6,573 nt of DNA from Hyphomicrobiales bacterium (GTDB lineage: Bacteria; Pseudomonadota; Alphaproteobacteria; Rhizobiales; JAKIUO01). Positions 1 to 6,573 of this stretch are shown here, piece after piece; the stretch's first letter is position 1; each line of letters opens with the position of its first letter. The notes under the pieces are model-generated. The model saw nothing but the letters and a program-made list of their open reading frames with translations. It was not told the origin of the DNA and did no database searches. Location of the stretch: positions 11,697 through 18,269 of the forward strand of contig JALXEI010000167.1 in NCBI GenBank assembly GCA_027069645.1. Direction: 5' to 3'. A program made the translations under genes and the position numbers.

Positions 1-54
1 CTCGGGAACTGGCTGTTGGTACCGGTCAGTTTCCCACTGCTATTAATAGCATAG
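1..54 (+). other. Possible 3' end of an unidentified plus-strand gene or RNA
   Basis: The terminator at 58-87 requires a transcript entering from the left edge. All three plus frames are open at base 1. Frame 1 ends with TAG at 52-54, three bases before the terminator stem, after a hydrophobic tail (WLLVPVSFPLLLIA). Frame 2 ends with TAA at 44-46, and frame 3 reads through the stem to TGA at 87-89. None has recognisable homology, and the 54 bases could equally be untranslated or the end of a non-coding RNA. I cannot choose between these. Confidence 0.3.
38..51. repeat. 14-bp perfect palindrome
   Basis: TGCTATTAATAGCA is fully self-complementary and lies 6 bases before the terminator stem. 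A palindrome of this length is expected by chance at a rate somewhat below one per window of this size, so function is not implied. Its position at the end of a transcript could add structure to the RNA 3' end. Confidence 0.4.
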
Positions 55-57
55 TCG

Positions 58-87
58 AGCGGGCGGCTTGGCCGCCCGCTTTTTTTT
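58..87 (+). terminator. Strong intrinsic terminator of an upstream plus-strand transcript
   Basis: A perfect 10-bp GC-rich stem, AGCGGGCGGC (58-67) pairing with GCCGCCCGCT (71-80), has a 3-nt loop and runs into eight T residues (80-87) on the plus strand. On the minus strand the sequence after the stem is not T-rich, so it acts in one direction. It implies a plus-strand gene or RNA whose body lies left of the window. pbpC runs the opposite way and is not served by it. Confidence 0.9.
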
Positions 88-92
88 GATAA

Positions 93-131
93 CATAAGCA
101 CAGAAATTTGTAAAGATTCGAGATGCTTATG
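93..131. repeat. 8-bp inverted repeat with 23-nt spacing
   Basis: CATAAGCA (93-100) is the exact reverse complement of TGCTTATG (124-131). The arms do not extend further. The spacing would allow a weak RNA stem or a pair of half-sites, but no promoter can be tied to it, and chance is a realistic explanation. Confidence 0.35.
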
Positions 132-159
132 CCAGATAATCGCGAACTGTGAATTTGTC

Positions 160-189
160 GGTCATTGGTGTAGCTCCCATCCAATGACC
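160..189 (-). repeat. 9-bp inverted repeat; candidate 3' stem-loop of the pbpC transcript
   Basis: GGTCATTGG (160-168) and CCAATGACC (181-189) are perfect inverted repeats with a 12-nt loop. In the minus-strand RNA the stem begins 78 nt after the pbpC stop. No U-tract follows on either strand, so it is not a classical intrinsic terminator. It could protect a 3' end produced by Rho or processing. This is the only substantial stem found downstream of pbpC. Confidence 0.45.
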
Positions 190-266
190 TAAATATAGCA
201 ATTTACCTTACTTGCGCCAAGGGGATAATCCCGTAATACAACGGTCAATCCCTATAGTTTTCGGGA

Positions 267-2390
267 TCACTCGACCCGAACCAGTACACTGTCGGCGCGG
301 CCCAGCGCATCCAGCACGCCAAGACGCACAAAGCCTTTCTCACGCGGTTTCCAGAAGGTCTGGCGGCGGGCCCGGTTGGCCTTGACGGGGGCACCGTTGA
401 TCATCCATGTGAGGGGCAGCTTGCCACCCTCGGCCCTGATCGCCAGCGGATCAAACTCGCCTTTGCGTCCGGTTGAAAGGGCCAGTTGCGAGCCATTGTG
501 CGGAAAAGCGATTTTGACCGGCGGATTGAGACTGTTTTGTTCGGCATAAAGGGTGTCGGTTCGCTCGAAATGGCGCAGCGGGGCCGGCAGATCGGCAGAG
601 GAACTGACCCGCAAGGTTCCCTCGGGGGGCTTTGGCAGGGGGGCCAGAGGACGGCCGAGAGTTTCGAATGCGGCGAACAGTGCCGGTGCAGCCGCAGTGC
701 GTCCGGTGAGGCCGGGGCTGGCGGTGCCATCCGGGCGACCGGCCCAGACAATGATGGTGGTTTTGCCGTCAAATCCGGCGGCCCAGGCATCGCGGTAACC
801 ATAGGAGGTCCCGGTTTTGTAGGCAATTTGCCCGCGCCGGGCATTTTTCGGCGGGGGGGCATCGGCGAGGATGTTGGCGACCTGCCAGGCCGCCTGTTCG
901 CTCATCAGACGAATACCGGTACCGCGACGGCTTTGCGGGTTTTTATGGCTGCGCCGCCAGGTGAGGTCGATGATCTCGCCCCCGCGCGCCAGTCCGACAT
1001 AGGTGCGGGCCAGATCCTGCATGGTGATGCCCAGTCCACCCAGTATCATCGACAGGTTGGGCCTTGTGCCCGGCGGTGTTTGCAGATCCACCCCGATTTG
1101 CCTGAAACGCGCAAAAAGGCGAGCCGGGCCAACCTTGTCAAGCACCTTGACGGCCGGGACATTCAGCGACATTTGCAAAGCCTTGCGGACGCTGAGCGTG
1201 CCGCGCCACTGATGGTCGAAATTTTTGGGTGAATAGTGACCAAAGCGAGTGGGCACATCGTCTATCAGCGTTTCGGGATTGGCCAGTCCCTCTTCAAAGG
1301 CAAGGCCGTAAACAAAGGGTTTGAGGGACGAGCCGGGGGAACGCACAGCCCTTGTCATGTCGATGGGGCCGTGAAAGCGGTCATCAAGGAAGTCGGGGGA
1401 GCCGACATAGGCGCGAACCTCGCCGCTCATATGGTCTATGGCCATAAGGGCGAGGGAATGTTTTTTGCCAAGCCGGGCAGCATGAATTCGTGCCAGCTTC
1501 TGGAGACGGGTTTGAAGTCCTCTGTCAATTGTCAGGCGGTGGATGCGCCTGTCGGGAAAGGCCTGTTGTTCGGCCCGGGCCAGATGCGGGGCCAGTTTTG
1601 GAAAGCTCTGGCGTTTTGAGGGCACCGGCTCGCGCATGGCCCTTTGGGCTTCGGCCAGTGTAATCGCCCCGTACCGTGCGGCCCGTTTCAGCACACGGTT
1701 GCGGGCTCTCACAGCCCTTTCATGGTGACGGTCGGGGCGACGCATTTCGGGTGATTGCGGCAGGGCCACCAGCAGCGCGGCTTCCGCCAGGGACAAATGA
1801 CGGGGTTCGCGCCCGAAATAGGCCAGTGAAGCGGCCCGGACACCCTCCAGATTGCCGCCGAATGGCGCGAGGCGCAGATAAAGCGACAGAATCTGGCGCT
1901 TGCTGAATTTGCGTTCCAGTTCAAGGGCGCGCACGGTCTGCCGCAGCTTGGCCGCAAGGGTGCGTTTGTCGCGTGGCTCCAGCAGGCGGGCCACCTGCAT
2001 GGTCAGCGTCGAGGCACCGGAGATCACACGGCGATTGCCGATCAGCTGTTTGATGGCGCGCAGACTGGCGAGCAGGTCAACGCCGTGGTGATCGTAAAAA
2101 CGTCGGTCCTCATAGGTGAGCAACAGTTTGAGATAGCCGGCATCCACTTCTTCGGGCTCGACAGGAAGACGCCAGCGCTCGCCTTTTGTTGTGAAGGCCC
2201 GCAACAGCTCGTTATTGCGATCAACAACAATGGTGGAAAGGTCTTCGGCTCTGGCAAGGGAGAGGGGCCCCATCCGGCTGGCGGCATATTGGAGGCTGCC
2301 TGCAAGGATCAGCAGAAGGACCAGGGCCGATCCCGACAGGATCGCCAGTCTCCTGATGACTGATCGTTTGTCTGTGCTCTTGCAACGCAT
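267..2390 (-). CDS. pbpC: Penicillin-binding protein 1C (bifunctional transglycosylase/transpeptidase)
   Basis: A class A PBP that polymerises lipid II glycan strands and cross-links their peptides on the outer face of the inner membrane. I place the start at the ATG at 2388-2390 (707 aa) because AGGGA lies 10 nt upstream; the ATG at 2430-2432 (721 aa) has no purine-rich site. In 721-aa numbering: basic N-terminus then one membrane segment (about 29-48), so N-in topology; GT51 domain with EDRRFYDHHGVD (Glu108), GASTLTMQ (139-146), and LERKFSK...LYLRLAPFGGNLEG (172-196); transpeptidase with SPGSSLKPF (nucleophile Ser368, Lys371), SLN (422-424) and KTGTSYGYRDAW (539-550); C-terminal BiPBP_C-like domain (about 635-720). 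These motifs, especially RSPGS.LKPFVYGLA and KTGTSYGYRDAW, match E. coli PBP1C as I recall it. It is shorter than the E. coli protein (about 770 aa), mainly between the transpeptidase and C-terminal domains. The position that is Glu in many GT51 enzymes is Gln165, apparently usual for PBP1C. It lies directly downstream of the A2M gene, probably in one operon. Confidence 0.95.
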   Translation of the reverse strand: MRCKSTDKRSVIRRLAILSGSALVLLLILAGSLQYAASRMGPLSLARAEDLSTIVVDRNNELLRAFTTKGERWRLPVEPEEVDAGYLKLLLTYEDRRFYDHHGVDLLASLRAIKQLIGNRRVISGASTLTMQVARLLEPRDKRTLAAKLRQTVRALELERKFSKRQILSLYLRLAPFGGNLEGVRAASLAYFGREPRHLSLAEAALLVALPQSPEMRRPDRHHERAVRARNRVLKRAARYGAITLAEAQRAMREPVPSKRQSFPKLAPHLARAEQQAFPDRRIHRLTIDRGLQTRLQKLARIHAARLGKKHSLALMAIDHMSGEVRAYVGSPDFLDDRFHGPIDMTRAVRSPGSSLKPFVYGLAFEEGLANPETLIDDVPTRFGHYSPKNFDHQWRGTLSVRKALQMSLNVPAVKVLDKVGPARLFARFRQIGVDLQTPPGTRPNLSMILGGLGITMQDLARTYVGLARGGEIIDLTWRRSHKNPQSRRGTGIRLMSEQAAWQVANILADAPPPKNARRGQIAYKTGTSYGYRDAWAAGFDGKTTIIVWAGRPDGTASPGLTGRTAAAPALFAAFETLGRPLAPLPKPPEGTLRVSSSADLPAPLRHFERTDTLYAEQNSLNPPVKIAFPHNGSQLALSTGRKGEFDPLAIRAEGGKLPLTWMINGAPVKANRARRQTFWKPREKGFVRLGVLDALGRADSVLVRVE

Positions 2391-2400
2391 TTTTGTTATT

Positions 2401-2405
2401 TCCCT
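2401..2405 (-). promoter_or_regulatory. Ribosome binding site deciding the pbpC start
   Basis: On the minus strand AGGGA is followed by the 10-nt spacer AATAACAAAA and then ATG (2388-2390). The upstream in-frame ATG (2430-2432) is preceded by GACCCTGCCTGAAAT, which has no Shine-Dalgarno-like tract and lies in a potential hairpin. This favours the downstream start, which still leaves a basic stretch (KRSVIRR) ahead of the membrane segment. This is inference from spacing and composition only. Confidence 0.55.
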
Positions 2406-2421
2406 GACAGGCGCTGTTTTC

Positions 2422-2447
2422 GATCCTGCCATATTTCAGGCAGGGTC
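2422..2447 (-). repeat. Hairpin in the A2M-pbpC junction, covering the first pbpC ATG
   Basis: CCTGCC (2425-2430) and GGCAGG (2439-2444) are perfect inverted repeats around an 8-nt loop. Beyond one mismatch in the minus-strand RNA (C:A at 2424/2445), two more pairs (2422/2447 and 2423/2446) extend the arms to 9 positions. In the minus-strand mRNA the arm begins 12 nt after the A2M stop, and the stem-loop includes the ATG at 2430-2432. There is no following U-tract, so it is not an intrinsic terminator. It could occlude the upstream start, mark a processing point, or have no function. Confidence 0.5.
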
Positions 2448-2459
2448 GGAAAGCCGTGG

Positions 2460-5400
2460 TTAACGCCCGTTGATAACTTCAACAAAACCGGTTCCGGTGC
2501 GGGCCATGCGCTCGGGCCGATACATATCCTCGACACTGGCAGGACCGTGCACATAGCGCCCCGGCGCGACCGCTCGCACCACATAGGCTGTGGTGATTGA
2601 TTGTGCCTGTCCGGCCTCGAGATCAAAGGCGGCAAGGAAGCGATCATCCCGGAACTCGACATGTTTGGGGGTCGATTTGGGCAACCAGGACAGGGCGTCG
2701 AGATCGGCAGAAGAAACAAGGCGGGGATTGTCGATCTCGAACCCGGCGGGCAGCGGGTCACTGATCATGATCTGACCACCGACCGGTTTGCCTTCATGTA
2801 CCTTGATAACGGCAATCAGCCGGGTATTTTGAGCCACCCGTGCCGGATCAACCCTGTCGCCTGCAAAGGTGTAATATTCGCGGCTGATGGTAAAACCGTT
2901 TGAACGGGGGGGCTCGGGCGTTTCGGGCGAACCGGAAATGGTGATCGTCGCGCGAGCACCGGCCTCGCCTGTATTTTTGACCTGGTAGGGTGTGGCCAGG
3001 TGCTGCGGGGACAGGCTGCGGATCAGCGTGCCCTGATGAGGGGTGCCGTTGAGGTCAAGACGATAGGTTTGTGCCTCTTCAAACAGGGCATGGGCCGCCA
3101 GCAGCAACCAGGCCTGTTCCTGGGTATTGGTGGCGGCAACGCTCATATTTTTCTGCTGGCGTTCCATCACGCGGGTCAGGGAAGGCAGCAGACTCTGGCG
3201 CAATCCGGTTTCCGATATCAGCGTCAGGGTGGCGGCACCATCGCGCAGTGTCGAACCATAGTCGGAACTGTAGCGGCGGATATTTTTTCCATCCGGGTTG
3301 TCGCTGATGGATCTGATGGCGCTGGCATAGACCTTTTGGGCACGTTCCCGGTCGCCATAGAGTGACAGGGCTGTGGCCAGTTGAGCCTTTGCGAGCGGCG
3401 TGGCGAAATTATCCAGTTTCTCGTCGGCATAATAACGCATTTCCGACAGGCGGGCGCGTTTGTTGCGGGCCAGCACATAGAGCGCATAGGCCACATCCTC
3501 GCCGCCATATTTGAAGTCGGAGGCATAGTTGAGCGAGTTGGCCAGCTTGTCGAGCGCACTGGTGAAATTGATTTGCGGCACGTCAAAGCCTTTCTCGCGG
3601 GCTCTTGTGAGAAATTCCGTCACATAGGCGGTCAGCCAGGTGCTGCCATTGCCGCTCGACCACAGGCCAAAGCTGCCATTATAGCCCTGACGCGAAATCA
3701 GCCGGTAGATGGCCTTCTGGACGGTTTTTTTCAGCTCCTTGCCCCTGTCCTCGCTGATCCCGGCCTGTTCGGCGACACTGGAGAGGTAGAGCAGGGGCAG
3801 GGCGCGCGAGGTGATCTGCTCCGAGCAGCCATAAGGGTAGCGGTCAAGGGCCGCCAGCAGTCCGGGGATATCGGGCAGACTGGAGGGGCCGACCGACAGG
3901 GTGGCTTTTTCGGTGCCGGGAACCAGCCCGGTAAAGATATCACGCGACAGGATCAGGCTGGTGCCGCTGGCGACCGTTTGCACCGACTGGCGCGTGATGC
4001 GCGGATAGGCCGGATGGACGGGAATTTCGTAATTTCTTGTGATATCGATATTGTCCGGTCCGGTGAGGTGGGCGGTGATCACTGCCTTGCCAATGGCATC
4101 GGGCGCAAGGGCAATCCTGACCGTGTGGCGCTGGTCGGCAGCGAGGCTGATATCGAGTTTTTGCGGCGGGGTGATGGAACCGGCACCATTGCGGCTGTCG
4201 AGTGCGCTGCTGACTTCCAGACTGTAGGCACCGGCAGGACCCTCGACATTGTGCAGGACGAGATGCAGTTGCGAGCGGTCGCCTTTGGCAAGGAAACGCG
4301 GCGTTGTACCGGTGACAATCACGCGGTCGCGAACAATGACATCTCTGGCCGCATGGCCCATACGGTCGGCGCTCCAGGCGACGGCCATGACCTTTACCGT
4401 GCCGTTGAAGGCGGGGATATCGAAGTGCAGCATGGCCCTGCCATTTTCATCCACCCTGACAATGCCGCTGAAGCGGGCGAGGGGTTTTGTATCGGGCGGG
4501 TTGCCATTCATGTTCATTCCGCCTGCCGCGCCGGCACCGTCACCGCCGGAGCGAATGGAGCCGCGCACGCCCTGCATGCCATTGATCAAACGGCCATAGA
4601 GGTCGCGGAATTCGGCACCAAGGCGACGCTGCGAAAGGAAATGTTTTTCAGGTGCCGGCGGTTTGTAACCGGTGAGATTGAGAATGCCCACATCGACGGC
4701 ACTGGCGACCACATAGGCCTTTTCGCCCGGTTTGAGGCCGGTCAGCGTCACCGGTACATCCAGCGCATTGTCGGGGCGGATGCGTTCCGGGGCTTGCAGT
4801 TTCACACCAAGCAGTCGCCTGTTGTGACCGGCATTCAGCCAGGCCAGACCAATAGCCCGTCCGGGCATGCGTTTGTCGACCACATTCATGGGACGATAAA
4901 GGCTGACGGCGACATAGGCCCCGGCGCCCCAGCTTTCCTCGACCACGAGATCGGTGGTGCTGGCCCCTTTGGGGACGCTGACGGTTTTCATGGCGCGAAT
5001 GCCGCCGTTGAGAACTGTAATCAGAGCCTTGCCGGCCATGCGCGAGACAATGCGCAGTCTGGCCGTTTCGCCGATATTATAGTCGGTTTTGTCAAGGGCA
5101 ACATCGAGCATGTCGGGGGTATCCGATACGGCCGAGGCGTACCAGCCGGCATCAAAGTCATAGCTGGCGGCAGGGCGACCCGTTTCGTCATCGCGCACTT
5201 CGAGTCGGAACTGTCCCCATTTGACCGGTGCTGACAGGCGGAAGGGTTTATCGGCGGAAACATTGATCTTGCCAAAACCGAGCCGTTCTTCGGAAGTGAT
5301 TTTCTGATAGTCCCAGCGACCGTCATCCCTGTACCACTGATAGCGTGTATGCAGTTGCACCAGTTCCCAGGTGAGGTTTTTATAGGCGCGGCGGCGGCCA

Positions 5401-6573
5401 TCGGTGCCCATCACGGCAATGTCGAATTCGGCGATGCTGTTTTCGTCCAGTTCATCGAACAGCGGCCGGATGCCGATCAGCGGTGTCCGCGGTTGTACCG
5501 GGAAAGATATTTTGCGCTCGATGGAGCGTCCGGAAGGGTCGCGCAGGCGCAGGGTGACTTTGGCGACCAGCGGTTTGGTGGTATCTGGCACGGTTGGCAG
5601 TTCGGCCCGAACCGTCGCCTTGCCGGTGTCATCGGTTCGGGGCAGATCAGCAAGCGGTTTGCGCACAGCCTTGACCTTTTCATCGGCCATGCCGAAATAA
5701 TAGCCGGTGAAGCCGGGCAGATCGCCTGTTTGTTCTGTGACAAGCACCGCGCCTTCGAGGGCATGGTCTCCGGCCGGTGCGCCATAGAGATATTTGCCCT
5801 CAAGATCAATATTGACCGGCGAGGTGGCGGAAAGTTGCTTCGAGTGGCTTTTGAGGATCATATCCATGCGTTCGGGAACGAAATCCTCGACCAGAAACGA
5901 GGCTTCGCCAACGGCCGGTTCCTTTATATCGGTATAGGCTTCCACGCGCCAGGTGCCGGTTCTCGCCGATGCGGGCAGGGTGAGGGAAAAGCTGCGGCCG
6001 CCAAGGCCTTCGTCTTTCACCAGCTTGCGGGTGAATTCCCGATTGTCGGGGCGCACGAATTTGAAGGTCAGCGGCAGGCCGGAGAGGGCTCTGGCCTTTG
6101 TGTCGCGTGCCAGCCCGGTGACATGCACCACTTCGCCCGGTTTGTAAATGCCGCGTTCGGTGAACAGATGCACATCAACAGGGCCAGGAGCGGGACGACC
6201 GGTGACGCCGCGGTCGGAAAGGTCGAAGGCCGGTCCTGTGAGATCCAGAAAGGCATAGTCGCCAGCTTTGGTCTGCGCCACCAGCATGGCCGGGGCCATC
6301 CCCCCTTCACCGCGCGCGAGGCTGGCCGGAAAGCTGACAAAACCGCCGCCATCGGTGGTCTGTGTTCCCAGCACCTCGTTGTTTTTGGCAATCAGGCGAA
6401 CTTCGACGCCAGCCAGCATGTCGGCACTGGTGAGCGAGCGCACGAAGGCATGCACGCCATCGTCGGCAGAAAGGCCGGTGAGGCCGAGATCGGAGACAAT
6501 AAACCATTGCGTGGCTTTTTGTTTCCAGTCCTGGTCCGGCTTGTTTTCGGCCTCGGCAACCCTGATATTGACA
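2460..6573 (-). CDS. yfhM: Bacterial alpha-2-macroglobulin, YfhM type, thioester-containing (5' end beyond window)
   Basis: A large periplasmic protease inhibitor: cleavage in a bait region triggers collapse around the protease and covalent capture through an internal Cys-Gln thioester (family knowledge). The frame is open to the window edge. The GTG at 6453-6455 is internal, because 39 more in-frame codons precede it and read as macroglobulin-like sequence (QWFIVSDLGLTG). Numbering from the first complete codon (6572), 1370 residues are visible. They show an MG2 domain with FTERGIYKPGE (about 132-229), a bait-region domain (about 480-640), a Gly-rich bait candidate (about 665-699), the central A2M domain ending near TPRFLAKGD (about 700-790), a thioester domain with YPYGCSEQ (about 879-1169, Cys916), and a C-terminal macroglobulin domain with DPLPAGFE and VEDMYRPE (about 1224-1370). 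Cys916 is the only cysteine in the visible part. The stop is TAA at 2460-2462, just upstream of pbpC on the same strand. The missing N-terminus would hold the signal or lipoprotein sequence and further MG domains, so anchoring cannot be judged. The thioester and the pbpC neighbour separate it from the thioester-lacking YfaS type. Confidence 0.95.
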   Translation of the reverse strand, partial: VNIRVAEAENKPDQDWKQKATQWFIVSDLGLTGLSADDGVHAFVRSLTSADMLAGVEVRLIAKNNEVLGTQTTDGGGFVSFPASLARGEGGMAPAMLVAQTKAGDYAFLDLTGPAFDLSDRGVTGRPAPGPVDVHLFTERGIYKPGEVVHVTGLARDTKARALSGLPLTFKFVRPDNREFTRKLVKDEGLGGRSFSLTLPASARTGTWRVEAYTDIKEPAVGEASFLVEDFVPERMDMILKSHSKQLSATSPVNIDLEGKYLYGAPAGDHALEGAVLVTEQTGDLPGFTGYYFGMADEKVKAVRKPLADLPRTDDTGKATVRAELPTVPDTTKPLVAKVTLRLRDPSGRSIERKISFPVQPRTPLIGIRPLFDELDENSIAEFDIAVMGTDGRRRAYKNLTWELVQLHTRYQWYRDDGRWDYQKITSEERLGFGKINVSADKPFRLSAPVKWGQFRLEVRDDETGRPAASYDFDAGWYASAVSDTPDMLDVALDKTDYNIGETARLRIVSRMAGKALITVLNGGIRAMKTVSVPKGASTTDLVVEESWGAGAYVAVSLYRPMNVVDKRMPGRAIGLAWLNAGHNRRLLGVKLQAPERIRPDNALDVPVTLTGLKPGEKAYVVASAVDVGILNLTGYKPPAPEKHFLSQRRLGAEFRDLYGRLINGMQGVRGSIRSGGDGAGAAGGMNMNGNPPDTKPLARFSGIVRVDENGRAMLHFDIPAFNGTVKVMAVAWSADRMGHAARDVIVRDRVIVTGTTPRFLAKGDRSQLHLVLHNVEGPAGAYSLEVSSALDSRNGAGSITPPQKLDISLAADQRHTVRIALAPDAIGKAVITAHLTGPDNIDITRNYEIPVHPAYPRITRQSVQTVASGTSLILSRDIFTGLVPGTEKATLSVGPSSLPDIPGLLAALDRYPYGCSEQITSRALPLLYLSSVAEQAGISEDRGKELKKTVQKAIYRLISRQGYNGSFGLWSSGNGSTWLTAYVTEFLTRAREKGFDVPQINFTSALDKLANSLNYASDFKYGGEDVAYALYVLARNKRARLSEMRYYADEKLDNFATPLAKAQLATALSLYGDRERAQKVYASAIRSISDNPDGKNIRRYSSDYGSTLRDGAATLTLISETGLRQSLLPSLTRVMERQQKNMSVAATNTQEQAWLLLAAHALFEEAQTYRLDLNGTPHQGTLIRSLSPQHLATPYQVKNTGEAGARATITISGSPETPEPPRSNGFTISREYYTFAGDRVDPARVAQNTRLIAVIKVHEGKPVGGQIMISDPLPAGFEIDNPRLVSSADLDALSWLPKSTPKHVEFRDDRFLAAFDLEAGQAQSITTAYVVRAVAPGRYVHGPASVEDMYRPERMARTGTGFVEVINGR

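Larger units (their letters stand above)
88..266. other. Convergent intergenic region without a gene
   Basis: This stretch lies between the plus-strand terminator and the pbpC stop codon. It is more AT-rich than the genes around it. I find no ORF of meaningful length with a start and ribosome binding site in either direction: the ATG at 123, for example, reaches a stop after nine codons. Because it appears to be flanked by gene ends on both sides, no promoter is required here. Its visible content is the inverted repeats listed separately. Confidence 0.7.

Noticed and set aside
260..280. TTCGGG/CCCGAA inverted repeat spanning the pbpC stop codon, as a terminator
   Set aside because: The stem is only 6 bp and is followed on the minus strand by AAAAC, not by a T-tract. 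It is within chance expectation and partly inside the coding sequence.
486..1232. A 248-codon plus-strand open frame antisense to pbpC
   Set aside because: It is also in exact codon register with pbpC (486-267 is divisible by 3) and is explained by the same avoidance of TTA, CTA and TCA. It is Gly/Ala/Arg-rich without a recognisable fold or ribosome binding site, over conserved PBP1C motifs.
1938..1940. Gln165 of PBP1C where many GT51 glycosyltransferases carry a second acidic residue (K-x-x-E)
   Set aside because: At first it looks like a damaged active site, but E. coli PBP1C as I recall it has the same RQ at this place, so it appears to be a PBP1C family trait. An alignment of PBP1C orthologues would settle it.
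3381..5234. A 617-codon open frame on the plus strand, antisense to the A2M gene
   Set aside because: It is exactly in codon register with the A2M gene (3381-2460 is divisible by 3), so its stops could arise only from sense codons TTA, CTA or TCA, which this GC-rich gene avoids. Its product has no recognisable domains, while the sense strand encodes a clear A2M.
6453..6455. GTG as the start codon of the A2M gene
   Set aside because: The frame continues without a stop to the window edge, and the upstream codons encode macroglobulin-like sequence, so this GTG is an internal valine.

Overview
The window is a GC-rich bacterial chromosome segment. Two long minus-strand genes fill almost all of it. 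The organism looks like a Gram-negative, most probably an alphaproteobacterium; this rests on codon usage and protein style only, because no phylogenetic marker is present.

Layout, in direction of transcription (right to left): (1) 6573-2460 is the 3' portion of a large bacterial alpha-2-macroglobulin (A2M, YfhM type) gene. It is open at the window edge, so the N-terminus is missing. At least 1370 residues are visible, including a Gly/Met/Asn-rich candidate bait segment, an intact CSEQ thioester motif and the C-terminal receptor-like domain. (2) A short spacer follows. It carries a hairpin that covers the first possible ATG of the next gene. (3) 2390 (or 2432) to 267 encodes penicillin-binding protein 1C, with intact glycosyltransferase and transpeptidase motifs and a C-terminal BiPBP_C-like domain. 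(4) 1-266 has no convincing gene. It holds a strong plus-strand intrinsic terminator (58-87) that must end a transcript coming from left of the window, followed by a convergent intergenic stretch with several inverted repeats.

The two genes form the known yfhM-pbpC pair. The A2M is expected to be a periplasmic, membrane-associated protease trap: cleavage of the bait exposes a thioester that covalently captures the attacking protease. PBP1C is a bifunctional peptidoglycan synthase in the inner membrane. The conserved co-occurrence has been read as a coupled defence: trap host or competitor proteases that breach the outer membrane, and repair the wall. I see no undescribed system here. The points worth a second look are the start-codon/hairpin arrangement of pbpC, the loss of the Cys-containing linker in PBP1C compared with E. 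coli, the single-cysteine A2M with its unusual bait segment, and the structured convergent intergenic region.
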